The position numbers and the translations under genes were made by a program. The notes beneath the pieces are model-generated. The model was not told the origin of the DNA. It was given only the letters and a program-made list of their open reading frames with translations, and did not search any database. A stretch of 64,000 bases of DNA from Ralstonia insidiosa (lineage in GTDB: Bacteria; Pseudomonadota; Gammaproteobacteria; Burkholderiales; Burkholderiaceae): the NCBI RefSeq assembly GCF_008801405.1, contig NZ_VZPV01000001.1, positions 1,240,001 through 1,304,000 of the forward strand, read 5' to 3'. Position 1 is the stretch's first letter. Each line of letters begins with the position of its first letter. This document shows positions 8,258 to 17,097 of the stretch, in pieces.

Positions 8258-9595
8258 ATGAATCGACTCTCTGAAAGGACGGGCGCAATGAAGCGGCAAC
8301 GTGGCGCAGTCGGCGTCATGGCGGCGTTCTCCATCATTCTGCTGCTCGGCGTCGTCGGTCTCGCGGTCGATGCCGGGTATCTCTTCTACTGCCAAAAGCG
8401 CTTGCAGACAGCCACAGATGCGGCTGCCCTGGCGGGTGCCGTTGACTTGTGGACCAACTCGTTTGCCACAGCGCAAGCCAACGCCAAGGCGTACACAGCC
8501 GGTCAAGGGAACAATTCGATGCCGCCAGGCGTGACGGTTTCGGCGGCCACCATCACCGGTTTGCAGTTGACCAATGCGCAGCTGCCGGCATCGGGAGCCG
8601 TGTCGAAGTACAACGCTATCCAGGTTGCTCAGCAAGCGACGGTGCCGCTGACGTTTGCAAGCGTGTTCGGGTTCAAGTCCATCCAGGTTGCCGCCAGTTC
8701 GAAGGCGGCTGCGGGCGGGGCCGGTGGCCCTGCCAAGTACAACGTCATGATCATCCTCGACACCACAGGCTCGATGAACACCACCGATTCGAATTGCCCA
8801 GGGCCGAAGAAGCAATCACTGTCACGCCTTCAATGCGCGCAGCAGGCCGCGATGACATTGCTTACCAATCTGACGAATGCTGGTGACAACGTCGGCTTGA
8901 TGGTGTTTCCGCCCGTGGCCGGCAGCAGCAAGGAAACGGATTTTTCATGCGGCGCTTCACAGCAATCGATCGCAAGCAGCTATTCAGCGGTTGCTACCGG
9001 TGTGGTGACGAGCGGTGCCACATACCAAGTATCGGGTTTGGCTTCCGGGTTTCTTAAGAACGGTGCCGCAAATACGGGATCCAGCATCGTTCAGGCGCTC
9101 GGCGGCGGCAGTTGTGGCGGCATCCAGGCCATTGGTGGGCTGGGTACGTTCTACGCTCAAGCCATTGCTTCGGCGCAGGCGGCATTGTTGAACATGTCGC
9201 AAGGACAGAACCCACCTGGGCAAAACGTGATCGTCCTGCTCAGCGATGGCGATGCGTCGTCATCCCAGGGCCAGCTTGGTAACACGTACAAGAGCACCTA
9301 CGGGCAGGAATGCAAAGCGGCCGTCAGCGCGGCCAGTACTGTGCAGAAGACGGGAACACTGATCTACACGGTTGCCTACATTGGCGGAGGCTCGACTTCG
9401 TCAAGCTGCAGCGATGGCAATAGCGATCTGACGCCGTGCAGCACCATGCAGCAGATCGCCACGGGGCCGTCGTACTTCTTCTCAGACACCTGCCCGAATG
9501 CAGCGGGAGGGGCAGTCAACAACCTGAACGCGGCATTCAGTGCCATTTCATACTCACTCACGAAGCCGCGCCTGGTCCCGCCCAACGCTACGTAG
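8258..9595 (+). CDS. tadG: TadG-like protein with VWA domain
   Basis: 445 residues from the ATG at 8258 (GAGGAG upstream). The ATG at 8288 also has a good RBS and would remove 10 residues. An N-terminal helix RGAVGVMAAFSIILLLG is followed by QTATDAAALAGA, the signature of TadE/TadG-type proteins. A von Willebrand A domain begins near residue 162, with the metal-site motif DTTGSMN at 168-174. TadG is membrane-anchored, faces the periplasm and belongs to the Flp pilus system. Last gene of the rightward tad transcript; a hairpin lies 25 bases after its stop. Confidence 0.85.
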   Translation: MNRLSERTGAMKRQRGAVGVMAAFSIILLLGVVGLAVDAGYLFYCQKRLQTATDAAALAGAVDLWTNSFATAQANAKAYTAGQGNNSMPPGVTVSAATITGLQLTNAQLPASGAVSKYNAIQVAQQATVPLTFASVFGFKSIQVAASSKAAAGGAGGPAKYNVMIILDTTGSMNTTDSNCPGPKKQSLSRLQCAQQAAMTLLTNLTNAGDNVGLMVFPPVAGSSKETDFSCGASQQSIASSYSAVATGVVTSGATYQVSGLASGFLKNGAANTGSSIVQALGGGSCGGIQAIGGLGTFYAQAIASAQAALLNMSQGQNPPGQNVIVLLSDGDASSSQGQLGNTYKSTYGQECKAAVSAASTVQKTGTLIYTVAYIGGGSTSSSCSDGNSDLTPCSTMQQIATGPSYFFSDTCPNAAGGAVNNLNAAFSAISYSLTKPRLVPPNAT

Positions 9596-9620
9596 GCGTG
9601 GCTTGATTTGTCTTCCGGCA

Positions 9621-9654
9621 ATCCCGTCGGCGCGTTGCAGCGCGTCGGCGGGAT
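9621..9654 (+). terminator. stem-loop after tadG (possible terminator)
   Basis: A 14-base stem, ATCCCGTCGGCGCG with CGCGTCGGCGGGAT, pairs fully with two G-U wobbles around a 6-base loop. No T-run follows, so factor-independent termination is uncertain. Confidence 0.5.
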
Positions 9655-9721
9655 TCGCATCACGATCACGCTCGCTGTTCGGCTGACCCTGGCGAATGGG
9701 GCGAACCTCCCTTTCTGGTTT

Positions 9722-9738
9722 GTTAACGCACCGTTAAC
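9722..9738. repeat. GTTAACGCACCGTTAAC repeat upstream of the DUF898 gene
   Basis: Two GTTAAC palindromes 11 bases apart, about 90 bases before the DUF898 start. They stand out as AT-rich in a GC-rich gap and are a candidate promoter/operator element. Confidence 0.3.
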
Positions 9739-9829
9739 GTTGCATTGCGGCGGGCTTCGATACAATCGGCCCACCCGCGAGCCTCTGTTTCTGAGCGGGC
9801 ACGACAACAACACAGGGAAGGGAAAACAG

Positions 9830-10906
9830 ATGAACGACATCGCACGCGAGCCTGTCCTGGGCGGCGCCCCCGCTCCAGCTGCCCCGCAACCCTTGCGGAT
9901 GCGCTTTATCGGCAGCGGCTCGGAATACTTCCGTATCTGGATCGTCAACCTGCTGCTGACCATCGTCACGCTGGGTATCTACTCGGCCTGGGCGAAGGTG
10001 CGCACGATGCAGTACTTCTACCGCAACACGCAGTTGGCCGGATCGAGCTTCGACTATCACGGCAGTCCGACCGCCATTCTCAAGGGCCGCGCGATCATCT
10101 TCGTGCTGGCGCTGGCGTTCAATCTGCTGAGCCATTCGTCGCCGGCGCTGTCGCTGGTGTTCCTGGCACTGCTGGCCGGGGCGTTTCCGTGGTTGCTGGT
10201 GCGCTCGTTGCGCTTCCGCATGGCCAACTCCAGCTATCGCGGTCTGCGCTTTGCCTTCACGGGTAAGGATGCAGAAGGCTACATGGTGTTTCTGGTCTGG
10301 CCGATCCTGAGTGTCTTCACCGCGTACCTGCTGGCGCCGCTGGCGCACCAGCGCTTCAAGCGCTATCAGCATCGCAACACGCGCTTCGGCACCACGCCGT
10401 TCGATTTCTCGGGCACGCCGGGCAACTTCTATGGCGTGTATCTGCGCACGTTCGGGCTGGCGGTGCTGGCCCTCGTGGTAGCGGTTGCGGTGATCGCAGT
10501 GCTGGGCGTGTCGATCGGCAAGGCGGAAAGCAGCGCCGGCCGCGCCATCGCCATCGCCATTGCGGTGGTGCTGATGTACGTGGCGATGCTGTTCCTGGCA
10601 CCGTACTTCATGTCGCGTTTGCAGAACGTGGTGTGGAACCACACCACGCTGGGCCCGCATCGCTTCCAAAGCCAGGTGGCGGCCGGCAAGCTGTTCTGGA
10701 TCTACGTGTCGAACGCGGTGCTGATCGCCATCACCATCGGCCTGTTCACACCGTTTGCTCGCGTGCGTACGCTGCGCTACAAGATCGACTCGATGACGCT
10801 GTTTGCATCCGGCTCGCTCGACACGTTCGTGGCGGGCGAGACCACCAAGGTGGGCGCCCTGGGCGACGCCGCGGTGGATTGGTACGACATCGACATTGCG
10901 CTGTAA
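9830..10906 (+). CDS. YjgN-like DUF898 membrane protein
   Basis: 358 residues from the ATG at 9830, chosen over the frame start at 9608 because the homology-like region starts here and GGGAAGGGA precedes it. The pattern FRIWIVNLLLTIVTLGIYSAWAKVRT occurs at the N-terminus, and a related one (FWIYVSNAVLIAITIGLFTPFARVRT) recurs near residue 290. This is the duplicated unit of the DUF898/YjgN family of inner-membrane proteins of unknown function. About eight hydrophobic spans. It is followed 21 bases later by an M48 peptidase gene, a pairing that suggests joint membrane work. Confidence 0.82.
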   Translation: MNDIAREPVLGGAPAPAAPQPLRMRFIGSGSEYFRIWIVNLLLTIVTLGIYSAWAKVRTMQYFYRNTQLAGSSFDYHGSPTAILKGRAIIFVLALAFNLLSHSSPALSLVFLALLAGAFPWLLVRSLRFRMANSSYRGLRFAFTGKDAEGYMVFLVWPILSVFTAYLLAPLAHQRFKRYQHRNTRFGTTPFDFSGTPGNFYGVYLRTFGLAVLALVVAVAVIAVLGVSIGKAESSAGRAIAIAIAVVLMYVAMLFLAPYFMSRLQNVVWNHTTLGPHRFQSQVAAGKLFWIYVSNAVLIAITIGLFTPFARVRTLRYKIDSMTLFASGSLDTFVAGETTKVGALGDAAVDWYDIDIAL

Positions 10907-10927
10907 GCACGCCGGAAGGTCACGTTC

Positions 10928-12010
10928 ATGATTCTCGCCACCTACTTCGACGGTCGAACTTCGCGCGCGCAGCCCGTGCGTCTTGCCGTCGAGGCGGGCG
11001 AGGCGGCGCTGTTCGACACCGACGGCACGCTGTTGCGCCGGGCCGCACTGCCGACGCTGCGTGTGTCGGAGCGCGTCAAGCATGCGCCGCGCCTGATCAC
11101 GTTTGAAGACGGTGCCTTCTGCGAGATTGCTGACCCAGCAGAGCAGGCGGCGCTCAACACGTTGCTGCAGCGTACCGGCCACCAGGAGGGTCTGGTGGTG
11201 CGCGCACAGAACAGTTGGAAGCTCGCCTTGGGCGCGCTGATCGTGACGGTACTGGTGCTGGTGATCGGGTATCGCTACGGCTTGCCGTGGGGCGCCAAAG
11301 TGGTGGCAAACATGGTGCCGCAACGCGTGGAGTTGCAGCTCGGGCGCGGTACGCTGCGCGCGCTGGACGAGCGTTGGCTCAAGCCCAGCAAGCTGCCGGA
11401 GGCGCAGCAGGCGCGCATTCGTGCACGCTTTGCGGCCCTGCGTGCACCCAAGGCCACGCACACCTACAACATCGTCTTTCGGGACGCGGGCTCGCTGGGT
11501 GCCAACGCCTTTGCGCTGCCAGGCGGCGACATCATCGTGACCGATGCACTGGTCAAGCTGGTGGGCGAGGGCGATGGCCTCACGGGTGTGCTGGCGCACG
11601 AGGCGGGGCACGTCGAATACCGCCACGGGCTGCGCCAGCTGATTCAATCGTCTGCCATTGGGGCGACGGCAGCGCTGCTCTTTGGTGACGTGTCGACCAT
11701 TCTGTCGGGCGTGCCGGCGGCGATGCTCACGCTGCGCTATTCGCGTGACTACGAGCGCGATGCAGACCACTATGCTGCGCTGCTGCTCCAGGACAACGGC
11801 CTGTCTGTCGGCGCGTTTGCGGACGTGCTGCAGGCGCTGGAAGACACGCACGGCGGCACGCGCAAGGCTGGCGGTGTGAAGAAGTCCGACACAGCCAGTG
11901 ATGACGATGCCTCTGCGTTTTTCTCATCGCATCCGCTCACGCGTGAACGGATCGACACGCTGCGCCGTTTTGATCGTACGCACGGCGCCAGCGGCGCCGA
12001 CGCTGACTGA
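10928..12010 (+). CDS. M48-family zinc metalloprotease
   Basis: 360 residues. The zinc motif is HEAGH at 224-228 (context LAHEAGHVEYRHG), and the third ligand region is YERDADHYA near 276-284, as in HtpX/Oma1-type M48 peptidases. One hydrophobic span around 97-115 (ALGALIVTVLVLVIGYRYG) probably anchors it in the inner membrane, with the catalytic domain after it. The N-terminal 90 residues are a separate small domain with no recognised motif. It is co-transcribed with the DUF898 gene. Substrate unknown; membrane protein quality control is the family guess. Confidence 0.87.
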   Translation: MILATYFDGRTSRAQPVRLAVEAGEAALFDTDGTLLRRAALPTLRVSERVKHAPRLITFEDGAFCEIADPAEQAALNTLLQRTGHQEGLVVRAQNSWKLALGALIVTVLVLVIGYRYGLPWGAKVVANMVPQRVELQLGRGTLRALDERWLKPSKLPEAQQARIRARFAALRAPKATHTYNIVFRDAGSLGANAFALPGGDIIVTDALVKLVGEGDGLTGVLAHEAGHVEYRHGLRQLIQSSAIGATAALLFGDVSTILSGVPAAMLTLRYSRDYERDADHYAALLLQDNGLSVGAFADVLQALEDTHGGTRKAGGVKKSDTASDDDASAFFSSHPLTRERIDTLRRFDRTHGASGADAD

Positions 12011-12124
12011 AGCAAGCCACCGACGACTTCTCCCTGCTCGTCATCCATTTGACCGATTTCTTCGGGCCATTCCGGCGCCCAAGATGGTCTTTGAGGGATG
12101 GCCAACGGCGCCAGGGAGGCAATC

Positions 12125-12571
12125 ATGCGGCAGATCGAATCCGGCATCACACAAGCTGCCGCAAGCGTGACCCCCGGGCCGCTCGAACGCCTTATGTCCA
12201 ACCGCATGATGGTGGTTCGGGTGTTTCGGTTTGGCGTGTCGGGTGGCTTTGCCACTGGCGTGCATGTGGCGATCGCCACCACGCTCATCAATGGGTTCAG
12301 TGCAACCCAAGTGCAGGCTAACGGTGTCGCGTTTATCTGCGCGAATGTCTGTTCGTACTTGCTCAACGCGCTTTGGAGTTTCTCGGCAAAACCGGGGCGC
12401 GCCAATTTTCTGCGCTTCTATTTGGTCTCGCTATTGGGCTTGGCGTTGACGCTGGCTATTTCGTGGGGAGCGCAGATGGCTGGTCTGAGCTACTGGGCTG
12501 GGCTGGTTGCGATTTTGGCGACGGTGCCGCCGCTTACATTTGCGTTGCACCGGTTCTGGACGTTCCGCTAG
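12125..12571 (+). CDS. GtrA-family membrane protein
   Basis: 148 residues from the ATG at 12125, preceded by AGGGAGG. An in-frame ATG at 12098 lacks such a site. Four hydrophobic spans and the GtrA pattern are present: FRFGVSGGFATGVHV near the start, ANVCSYLLNALWSFS in the middle and FALHRFWTFR at the end. GtrA proteins are thought to flip undecaprenyl-phosphate-linked sugars across the inner membrane for a GtrB-type transferase. Such a transferase is encoded 1.1 kb away on the other strand (13654-14721), so the two may work together. Confidence 0.85.
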   Translation: MRQIESGITQAAASVTPGPLERLMSNRMMVVRVFRFGVSGGFATGVHVAIATTLINGFSATQVQANGVAFICANVCSYLLNALWSFSAKPGRANFLRFYLVSLLGLALTLAISWGAQMAGLSYWAGLVAILATVPPLTFALHRFWTFR

Positions 12572-12594
12572 AGCCTGGCCAAGTTGTTGCAGCG

Positions 12595-13623
12595 TCATAC
12601 CGGTTGCGAGGCCGTGCTGCGCGGCAATCGGTGTGGACGTGTGCCGCGTCGTCTTGCGCCACTCATCCAACGTAGCATGAGCGTGGTCAGTACCCACAGG
12701 GCTACTCCGCCAAGGAGATCGACGAAGTAGTGCCCGCCCACGGTTGGGGTTGAGCAAATCATGAGGATGTTGAGTGGCACTGAGACCACCAGCACCCACC
12801 GGGACCAGTGCGTGGCCTGGATATAGAACAAGGCGGCCGTGGTATGAAATGACGGCATGGAAACCAGTCCTTGCATGCCGCTCAGCGCAAAGACCTTGAG
12901 CGAACCGTCACGTAGTGGGAAGAAGTGCGAGAAGGATGCCAGGTCGGCGTGGTTGATCGCGCTGCTAGCTGCATAGTGATGAAATGCACCTGCCGCCGGA
13001 AAGCATGCGGCAACAAGCGAGAGCAGCGCGGATGCAACGAGGAGATTGGACAACAGCTCGCGCAGCAAGCGTATGGGGCCAGCAACGCCAATCAGCACAG
13101 CAATCAATAGCAACTGGCTCTGCCCACTCATGTAGGCCCATCGCAACATGCTGTCGATCTGCGGATGCGCCTTCACCCATTGATACAGGGATGGCCAGTC
13201 AAGGCCAAGGGCCGCGTCCGCCGCAGCGAGCTTGGCATCGATCAGGGGAGGCCCGATCGAGACCAGCAGGTAGGAAAGGACACTCACGCTCCCGGTAAAC
13301 ACGACTAGCCATGCCAGCGCCTGGGTCAGGATGGCAAGCTGGCCGGCGCGCAAGCGTTGGGCCAATGTTCGATATGCCGGGCCGCGCTTTGCGATCGGGC
13401 CATGGAGCATCAGTACGAGCGCTGCTGCGGCACAGCCTAGCCAGACAATCAGCGTAACGCGTTGCTGTAGGTCACCCGGGGCAATGCTGCGTCCAGTGGC
13501 GCCTAACCATACGGCATCCACCAGCACAATGAGCCCCGCGCTCCCCCATCTTGCTGTGTCTCCCATCGTCCAGAGCGGAGGTTCGAGCGCATGGGATTCT
13601 GCTCGAATTGTCTGGCGATGCAT
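12595..13623 (-). CDS. PAP2-superfamily membrane phosphatase
   Basis: 342 residues from the ATG at 13623, which has GCGGAG 8 bases upstream; the ATG at 13641 has no visible RBS. Multiple hydrophobic spans. The C-terminal part carries PAP2 signature pieces: SMPSFHTTAALFY (the PSxH motif) and TVGGHYFVDLLGG (the SRxxxxxHxxxD-type motif in its GGHY-D form). Enzymes of this fold remove phosphate from lipid phosphates or diphosphates such as undecaprenyl pyrophosphate, or move inositol/sugar phosphates. It follows the GT2 gene by 30 bases and ends convergent to the GtrA gene. Confidence 0.8.
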   Translation of the reverse strand: MHRQTIRAESHALEPPLWTMGDTARWGSAGLIVLVDAVWLGATGRSIAPGDLQQRVTLIVWLGCAAAALVLMLHGPIAKRGPAYRTLAQRLRAGQLAILTQALAWLVVFTGSVSVLSYLLVSIGPPLIDAKLAAADAALGLDWPSLYQWVKAHPQIDSMLRWAYMSGQSQLLLIAVLIGVAGPIRLLRELLSNLLVASALLSLVAACFPAAGAFHHYAASSAINHADLASFSHFFPLRDGSLKVFALSGMQGLVSMPSFHTTAALFYIQATHWSRWVLVVSVPLNILMICSTPTVGGHYFVDLLGGVALWVLTTLMLRWMSGARRRGTRPHRLPRSTASQPV

Positions 13624-13653
13624 TGTTCGGCTCCGCAGCATACAACGTACACG

Positions 13654-14721
13654 CTATCGACGTGCAGCGTGGTTGCGAGTCCGATCACCCTGTGCCATGC
13701 GCAACTTCACGCTGGCCAGGGAGATCACATCGCGGTTGCCCAACACACGCTCGCGCGGGCGGCGCACCTGATAGCGCCGCTTGACGAGATAGATCGGGCG
13801 CCCCTTGGCCTCGTCGTAGATGCGGCCGATGTACTCGCCCACCACACCCAGGCCAATCAACTGCAGGCCGCCGAAGAAGAGCAGCAGCGACAGTACCGAC
13901 GCATAGCCGGGCACATCCACACCAAAGACCAACGTACGCGCAACGATGTACGTGCCATAGAAGAAGGCGAGCGACGCGATCATCGCGCCCAGGTACGTCC
14001 AGCTACGCAGCGGCAATGTGCTGAAGCTGGTGATGCCTTCCAGTGCAAAGTTCCACAGGCGCCAGCCCGAGAACTTGGATTGGCCCGCACTGCGCGGCTC
14101 GCGTTCGTATTGCACCACCACCGTGGTGTAGCCCACCCACGCAAACAGGCCCTTCATGAAGCGATGCCGCTCGGGCAGCTGCTTGATCGCGTTGACGACC
14201 ACGCGATCCATCAGGCGGAAATCGCCCACGTTCTCGGGCAGCTTCAGGTCCGAGAGCCGGTTGTGAATACGGTAGTAGGCTTTCGCCGTCACGCGCTTGA
14301 GCCACGGGTCGCACGCGCGGCTGCTGCGTTGGGCCAGCACGACTTCCGCGCCCTTGCGCCAGTGGGCGACGAGGGTGGGGATCAGTTCGGGCGGGTCTTG
14401 CAGGTCAGCATCGATGGGGATGACTGCATCACCCATCGCTTCATCCAGCCCGGCAGTAAGCGCGGCTTCCTTGCCGAAGTTGCGCGTGAGATCGATCACG
14501 CGCACGCGCGCATCGAGGTGCGAGACGTTGATGAGCCGGGCGAGTGTGTCGTCAGCGCTGCCGTCGTTCACGCACACGATCTCGAAGTGCATGTCGGCAA
14601 TGGATTCGAGGATCGGCACCACGCGGGCGAAGAACGCATCGATGGCCAGGCTCTCGTTGTAGAACGGCACCACCAGCGAGAGCAGCGGTGTGTCGTGATG
14701 ACCTTGGTAATTCGGCTGCAT
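13654..14721 (-). CDS. GtrB/DPM1-type family 2 glycosyltransferase
   Basis: 355 residues. GT2 motifs: SLVVPFYNESLAIDAFF at the start, CVNDGSADDT, then IDADLQDPPELIP with the metal-binding acidic residues. Two C-terminal spans (YLGAMIASLAFFYGTYIVA, then VLSLLLFFGGLQLIGLG) end in GEYIGRIYDEAKGRPIYLV, which is typical of GtrB/ArnC-type polyprenyl-phosphate sugar transferases. It would load glucose or another sugar onto undecaprenyl phosphate at the inner membrane. Part of a leftward run starting at tadC, with GT87 before it and PAP2 after it. Confidence 0.9.
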   Translation of the reverse strand: MQPNYQGHHDTPLLSLVVPFYNESLAIDAFFARVVPILESIADMHFEIVCVNDGSADDTLARLINVSHLDARVRVIDLTRNFGKEAALTAGLDEAMGDAVIPIDADLQDPPELIPTLVAHWRKGAEVVLAQRSSRACDPWLKRVTAKAYYRIHNRLSDLKLPENVGDFRLMDRVVVNAIKQLPERHRFMKGLFAWVGYTTVVVQYEREPRSAGQSKFSGWRLWNFALEGITSFSTLPLRSWTYLGAMIASLAFFYGTYIVARTLVFGVDVPGYASVLSLLLFFGGLQLIGLGVVGEYIGRIYDEAKGRPIYLVKRRYQVRRPRERVLGNRDVISLASVKLRMAQGDRTRNHAARR

Positions 14722-14775
14722 GACTTCCCCCTTTGTTGCGCTTTCCGGTGCAGACGCTTGGTGGTCTGTTGTGAC

Positions 14776-16107
14776 TTATCGGCGAGATGGCACAGGCTGT
14801 GTGGTGCTTGCGTGCAGGTTTGCCGGCAATGGGTTGGTAGCGGGCGCGCTGCATTGTCCAAACTGCACCGCACGTCGCACAACAATCACCGCCACGGCAA
14901 CAAACACGAGCGGGCCGACCTGCGGCAGCTTGACCAGCGGGTTGACGAATTCATACAGCGGCAGCAGCCACGCCAGCACCAGCACCAGCCGTTCGCTGCT
15001 CGATAGCCCGAAGCGGATGCCATGACTGACCAGTCCTGCCACCGCGATGAGCAACCACGTCAGCTCGTACACGCGCAGGTACGGCGATGTCAGCATCGTG
15101 GCGGTTGCCAGCATGGCGATGCGCAGGCCGCTATCGGCGGTGCGCCGCCACACATAGATCAGGGCGCAAACGGCCAGCACCGCCGCGCTCATCTGCACGG
15201 CGTGTGCAGCAGAGACGCCGACGCCGGCTGCGCGCGCGGCGGCGAGGAAGGTCGGCATGACGTACCAGGCCGTGCCGCCATCGTCGATCATGTTGGCCTG
15301 TGCCCAACGCACGCTTTCCACAAAAGCGGGGACGGTTTTCCAGCCACAGACGGCAATGCTGATGCCGGCAAACGCGAGTGCGGTGACGGCAGCGCTGGCC
15401 AGCGTTTTCCACGCACGTGCCACGAGCAGCACCACCGGAAAGAGGATCGCCAACTGCGGCTTGATCGCCAGCAGGCCAACGGCGACGCCCGCCATTACCG
15501 GGCGCTTGTCCAGGCATGTGACGGCCGTTGCGGCCAGCCCCGCGGTCAGCATGGAGTTCTGCCCCATCAGCACGCTCACGAACACGGCGGGGGAGCCCAC
15601 CACCGTTACCCACGCACGGTGGTGGGGTAGAACGCGATCACCCAGCAGGCCCAGCGTCGCCTTGACGTAGAACACACCGGTGGCCAGCATGAACAGCAGA
15701 TAGCTTGCCCAGAACGGCAGCAGCGCCAGCGGCAGTACGACCAGCAGGAAGGTCGGCGGATACAGCCAGGGCAGGAGCCGATCGCTACCTGAGGCCAATG
15801 TGCCGAATTGATGGATGACTGCCATCATCCGATCTAGGTTGTACGCCTGCAGGGCGCTGTCGTGCAGCGCGATGTACGAGGCGCTCCAGAACACGGAGAA
15901 ATCCGACCCCACACCTGTAATGCGCTTATCGGTAAAACCATCACTAACCCAAGCACCCGCTGCGAAGATCACGAGGATGAGAAACAGCATGATTGTGCTG
16001 CCGATGCGCACGGTATGCGCATTGACCCAATAGCGTGTTGCCGCAGCCTCCGGTGGATTGGCGTGGTTGCCTGTGCGGAGCGTGTGCTCGTTCATTGCTG
16101 GCTCCAT
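14776..16107 (-). CDS. GT87 (DUF2029) membrane glycosyltransferase
   Basis: 443 residues with about ten hydrophobic spans. The first periplasmic loop has GSDFSVFWSASYIAL with the acidic residue expected of GT-C enzymes, followed by LLPWLYPPTFLLVV, typical of the GT87/DUF2029 family. These transfer a sugar from a polyprenyl-phosphate donor on the periplasmic side. The ATG at 16107 lies only 6 bases after the tadC stop; an ATG at 16095 has GGAG upstream and is an alternative. The spacing puts it in the tad transcript, so a role in decorating the pilus or surface is plausible but unproven. Confidence 0.8.
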   Translation of the reverse strand: MEPAMNEHTLRTGNHANPPEAAATRYWVNAHTVRIGSTIMLFLILVIFAAGAWVSDGFTDKRITGVGSDFSVFWSASYIALHDSALQAYNLDRMMAVIHQFGTLASGSDRLLPWLYPPTFLLVVLPLALLPFWASYLLFMLATGVFYVKATLGLLGDRVLPHHRAWVTVVGSPAVFVSVLMGQNSMLTAGLAATAVTCLDKRPVMAGVAVGLLAIKPQLAILFPVVLLVARAWKTLASAAVTALAFAGISIAVCGWKTVPAFVESVRWAQANMIDDGGTAWYVMPTFLAAARAAGVGVSAAHAVQMSAAVLAVCALIYVWRRTADSGLRIAMLATATMLTSPYLRVYELTWLLIAVAGLVSHGIRFGLSSSERLVLVLAWLLPLYEFVNPLVKLPQVGPLVFVAVAVIVVRRAVQFGQCSAPATNPLPANLHASTTQPVPSRR

Positions 16108-16113
16108 CCGATC

Positions 16114-17055
16114 CTAGTTGTTGATCACCGAGCGCAGGCCCGCCACGATCTGAATGCCTGCCGGCCCGAGCAGTACGACGTACAGCGCGGGAAAGAGGCA
16201 GAAGATCAGCGGGAAGAGAACCTTGGTGCCGATCTTGGCGGCACGCTCTTCGGCCAGCATCTGGCGCTTGGTGCGCAGCATGTCGGAGTGCACACGCAGG
16301 GACTCGGCCACACTGGTACCAAAGCGATCCGCCTGGATGAGCATGGCGACCAGCATCTCTACGTCATCCACGCCGGTACGCGCTGCGAAATTGCGGAGCG
16401 CCTTTTCGCGTGCCAGACCGGCACGCAGCTCCAGCGTCAGCAGCTCGTACTCTTCGGCCATGGCCGGGCGGGCGCTGCGCATGTCTTCCACGACGCGCAG
16501 CACGGCGGCATCCAGGCCCAGGCCCGCTTCCACGCACACCATGATGAGGTCCAGGCTGTCAGGAAATGCCTCGAAGATGTCGCGCTTGCGCCGTTTGATC
16601 TTGAGCGCCAGGACGACGTTGGGCAGGTAGAAGCCAAACAGCGCGCCACCGAGCAACGTGGCGAGGTAGGCGGTCTGGTGGCTGGCGTCAAAGCGATCGA
16701 AGAGTAATACCGATAGCGCAAGCGGAATGCCTGCGGCCAACGCGGTCTTGACGCCAAAGTAGATGGGGATCGCATCCGGCGAGCGCCACCCGGCATGCAC
16801 GAAGCGGGCGCGTAGTGTCGAGTCCTCCCAGCCTTCCTTGGGCAACGAAGCGCGGGCCAGCGGCTTGGCCAGTTGCCCGATCCTGTGCACCCAGTCAGAG
16901 GGTGCCTGCTGCGGTAGGAAGCTGGGAGCCTCACGGTCGATCTGCCCAAGGCGTTGTTGCAGGATGCTCGGACGCAAGATGAACAGTGCCACCAGCACGG
17001 CGCCGAACACGACAAGGAATGTGCCGGCCAGCAATACAGTGTGCGCAATCTGCAT
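16114..17055 (-). CDS. tadC: TadC, Flp pilus platform protein
   Basis: 313 residues of the type II secretion F (GspF) superfamily. An N-terminal span (about 4-27) is followed by a cytoplasmic region, two central spans and the GspF block (RKRDIFEAFPDSLDLIMVC, then GLGLDAAVLRVVEDM), with a final C-terminal span. With TadB it forms the inner-membrane platform on which the TadA ATPase works. It follows tadB by 42 bases and precedes the GT87 gene by 6. The N-terminal extra span relative to TadB is usual for TadC. Confidence 0.9.
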   Translation of the reverse strand: MQIAHTVLLAGTFLVVFGAVLVALFILRPSILQQRLGQIDREAPSFLPQQAPSDWVHRIGQLAKPLARASLPKEGWEDSTLRARFVHAGWRSPDAIPIYFGVKTALAAGIPLALSVLLFDRFDASHQTAYLATLLGGALFGFYLPNVVLALKIKRRKRDIFEAFPDSLDLIMVCVEAGLGLDAAVLRVVEDMRSARPAMAEEYELLTLELRAGLAREKALRNFAARTGVDDVEMLVAMLIQADRFGTSVAESLRVHSDMLRTKRQMLAEERAAKIGTKVLFPLIFCLFPALYVVLLGPAGIQIVAGLRSVINN

Positions 17056-17097
17056 GTTCGTTCGGGATGGGTTTCCCGCCTCCGGGTGACATTCCGT

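Noticed and set aside
9734..11851. 705-codon open frame on the minus strand under the DUF898 and M48 genes
   Set aside because: Shadow of two genes with clear family motifs; the translation is Arg/Gln/His-rich and motif-free.
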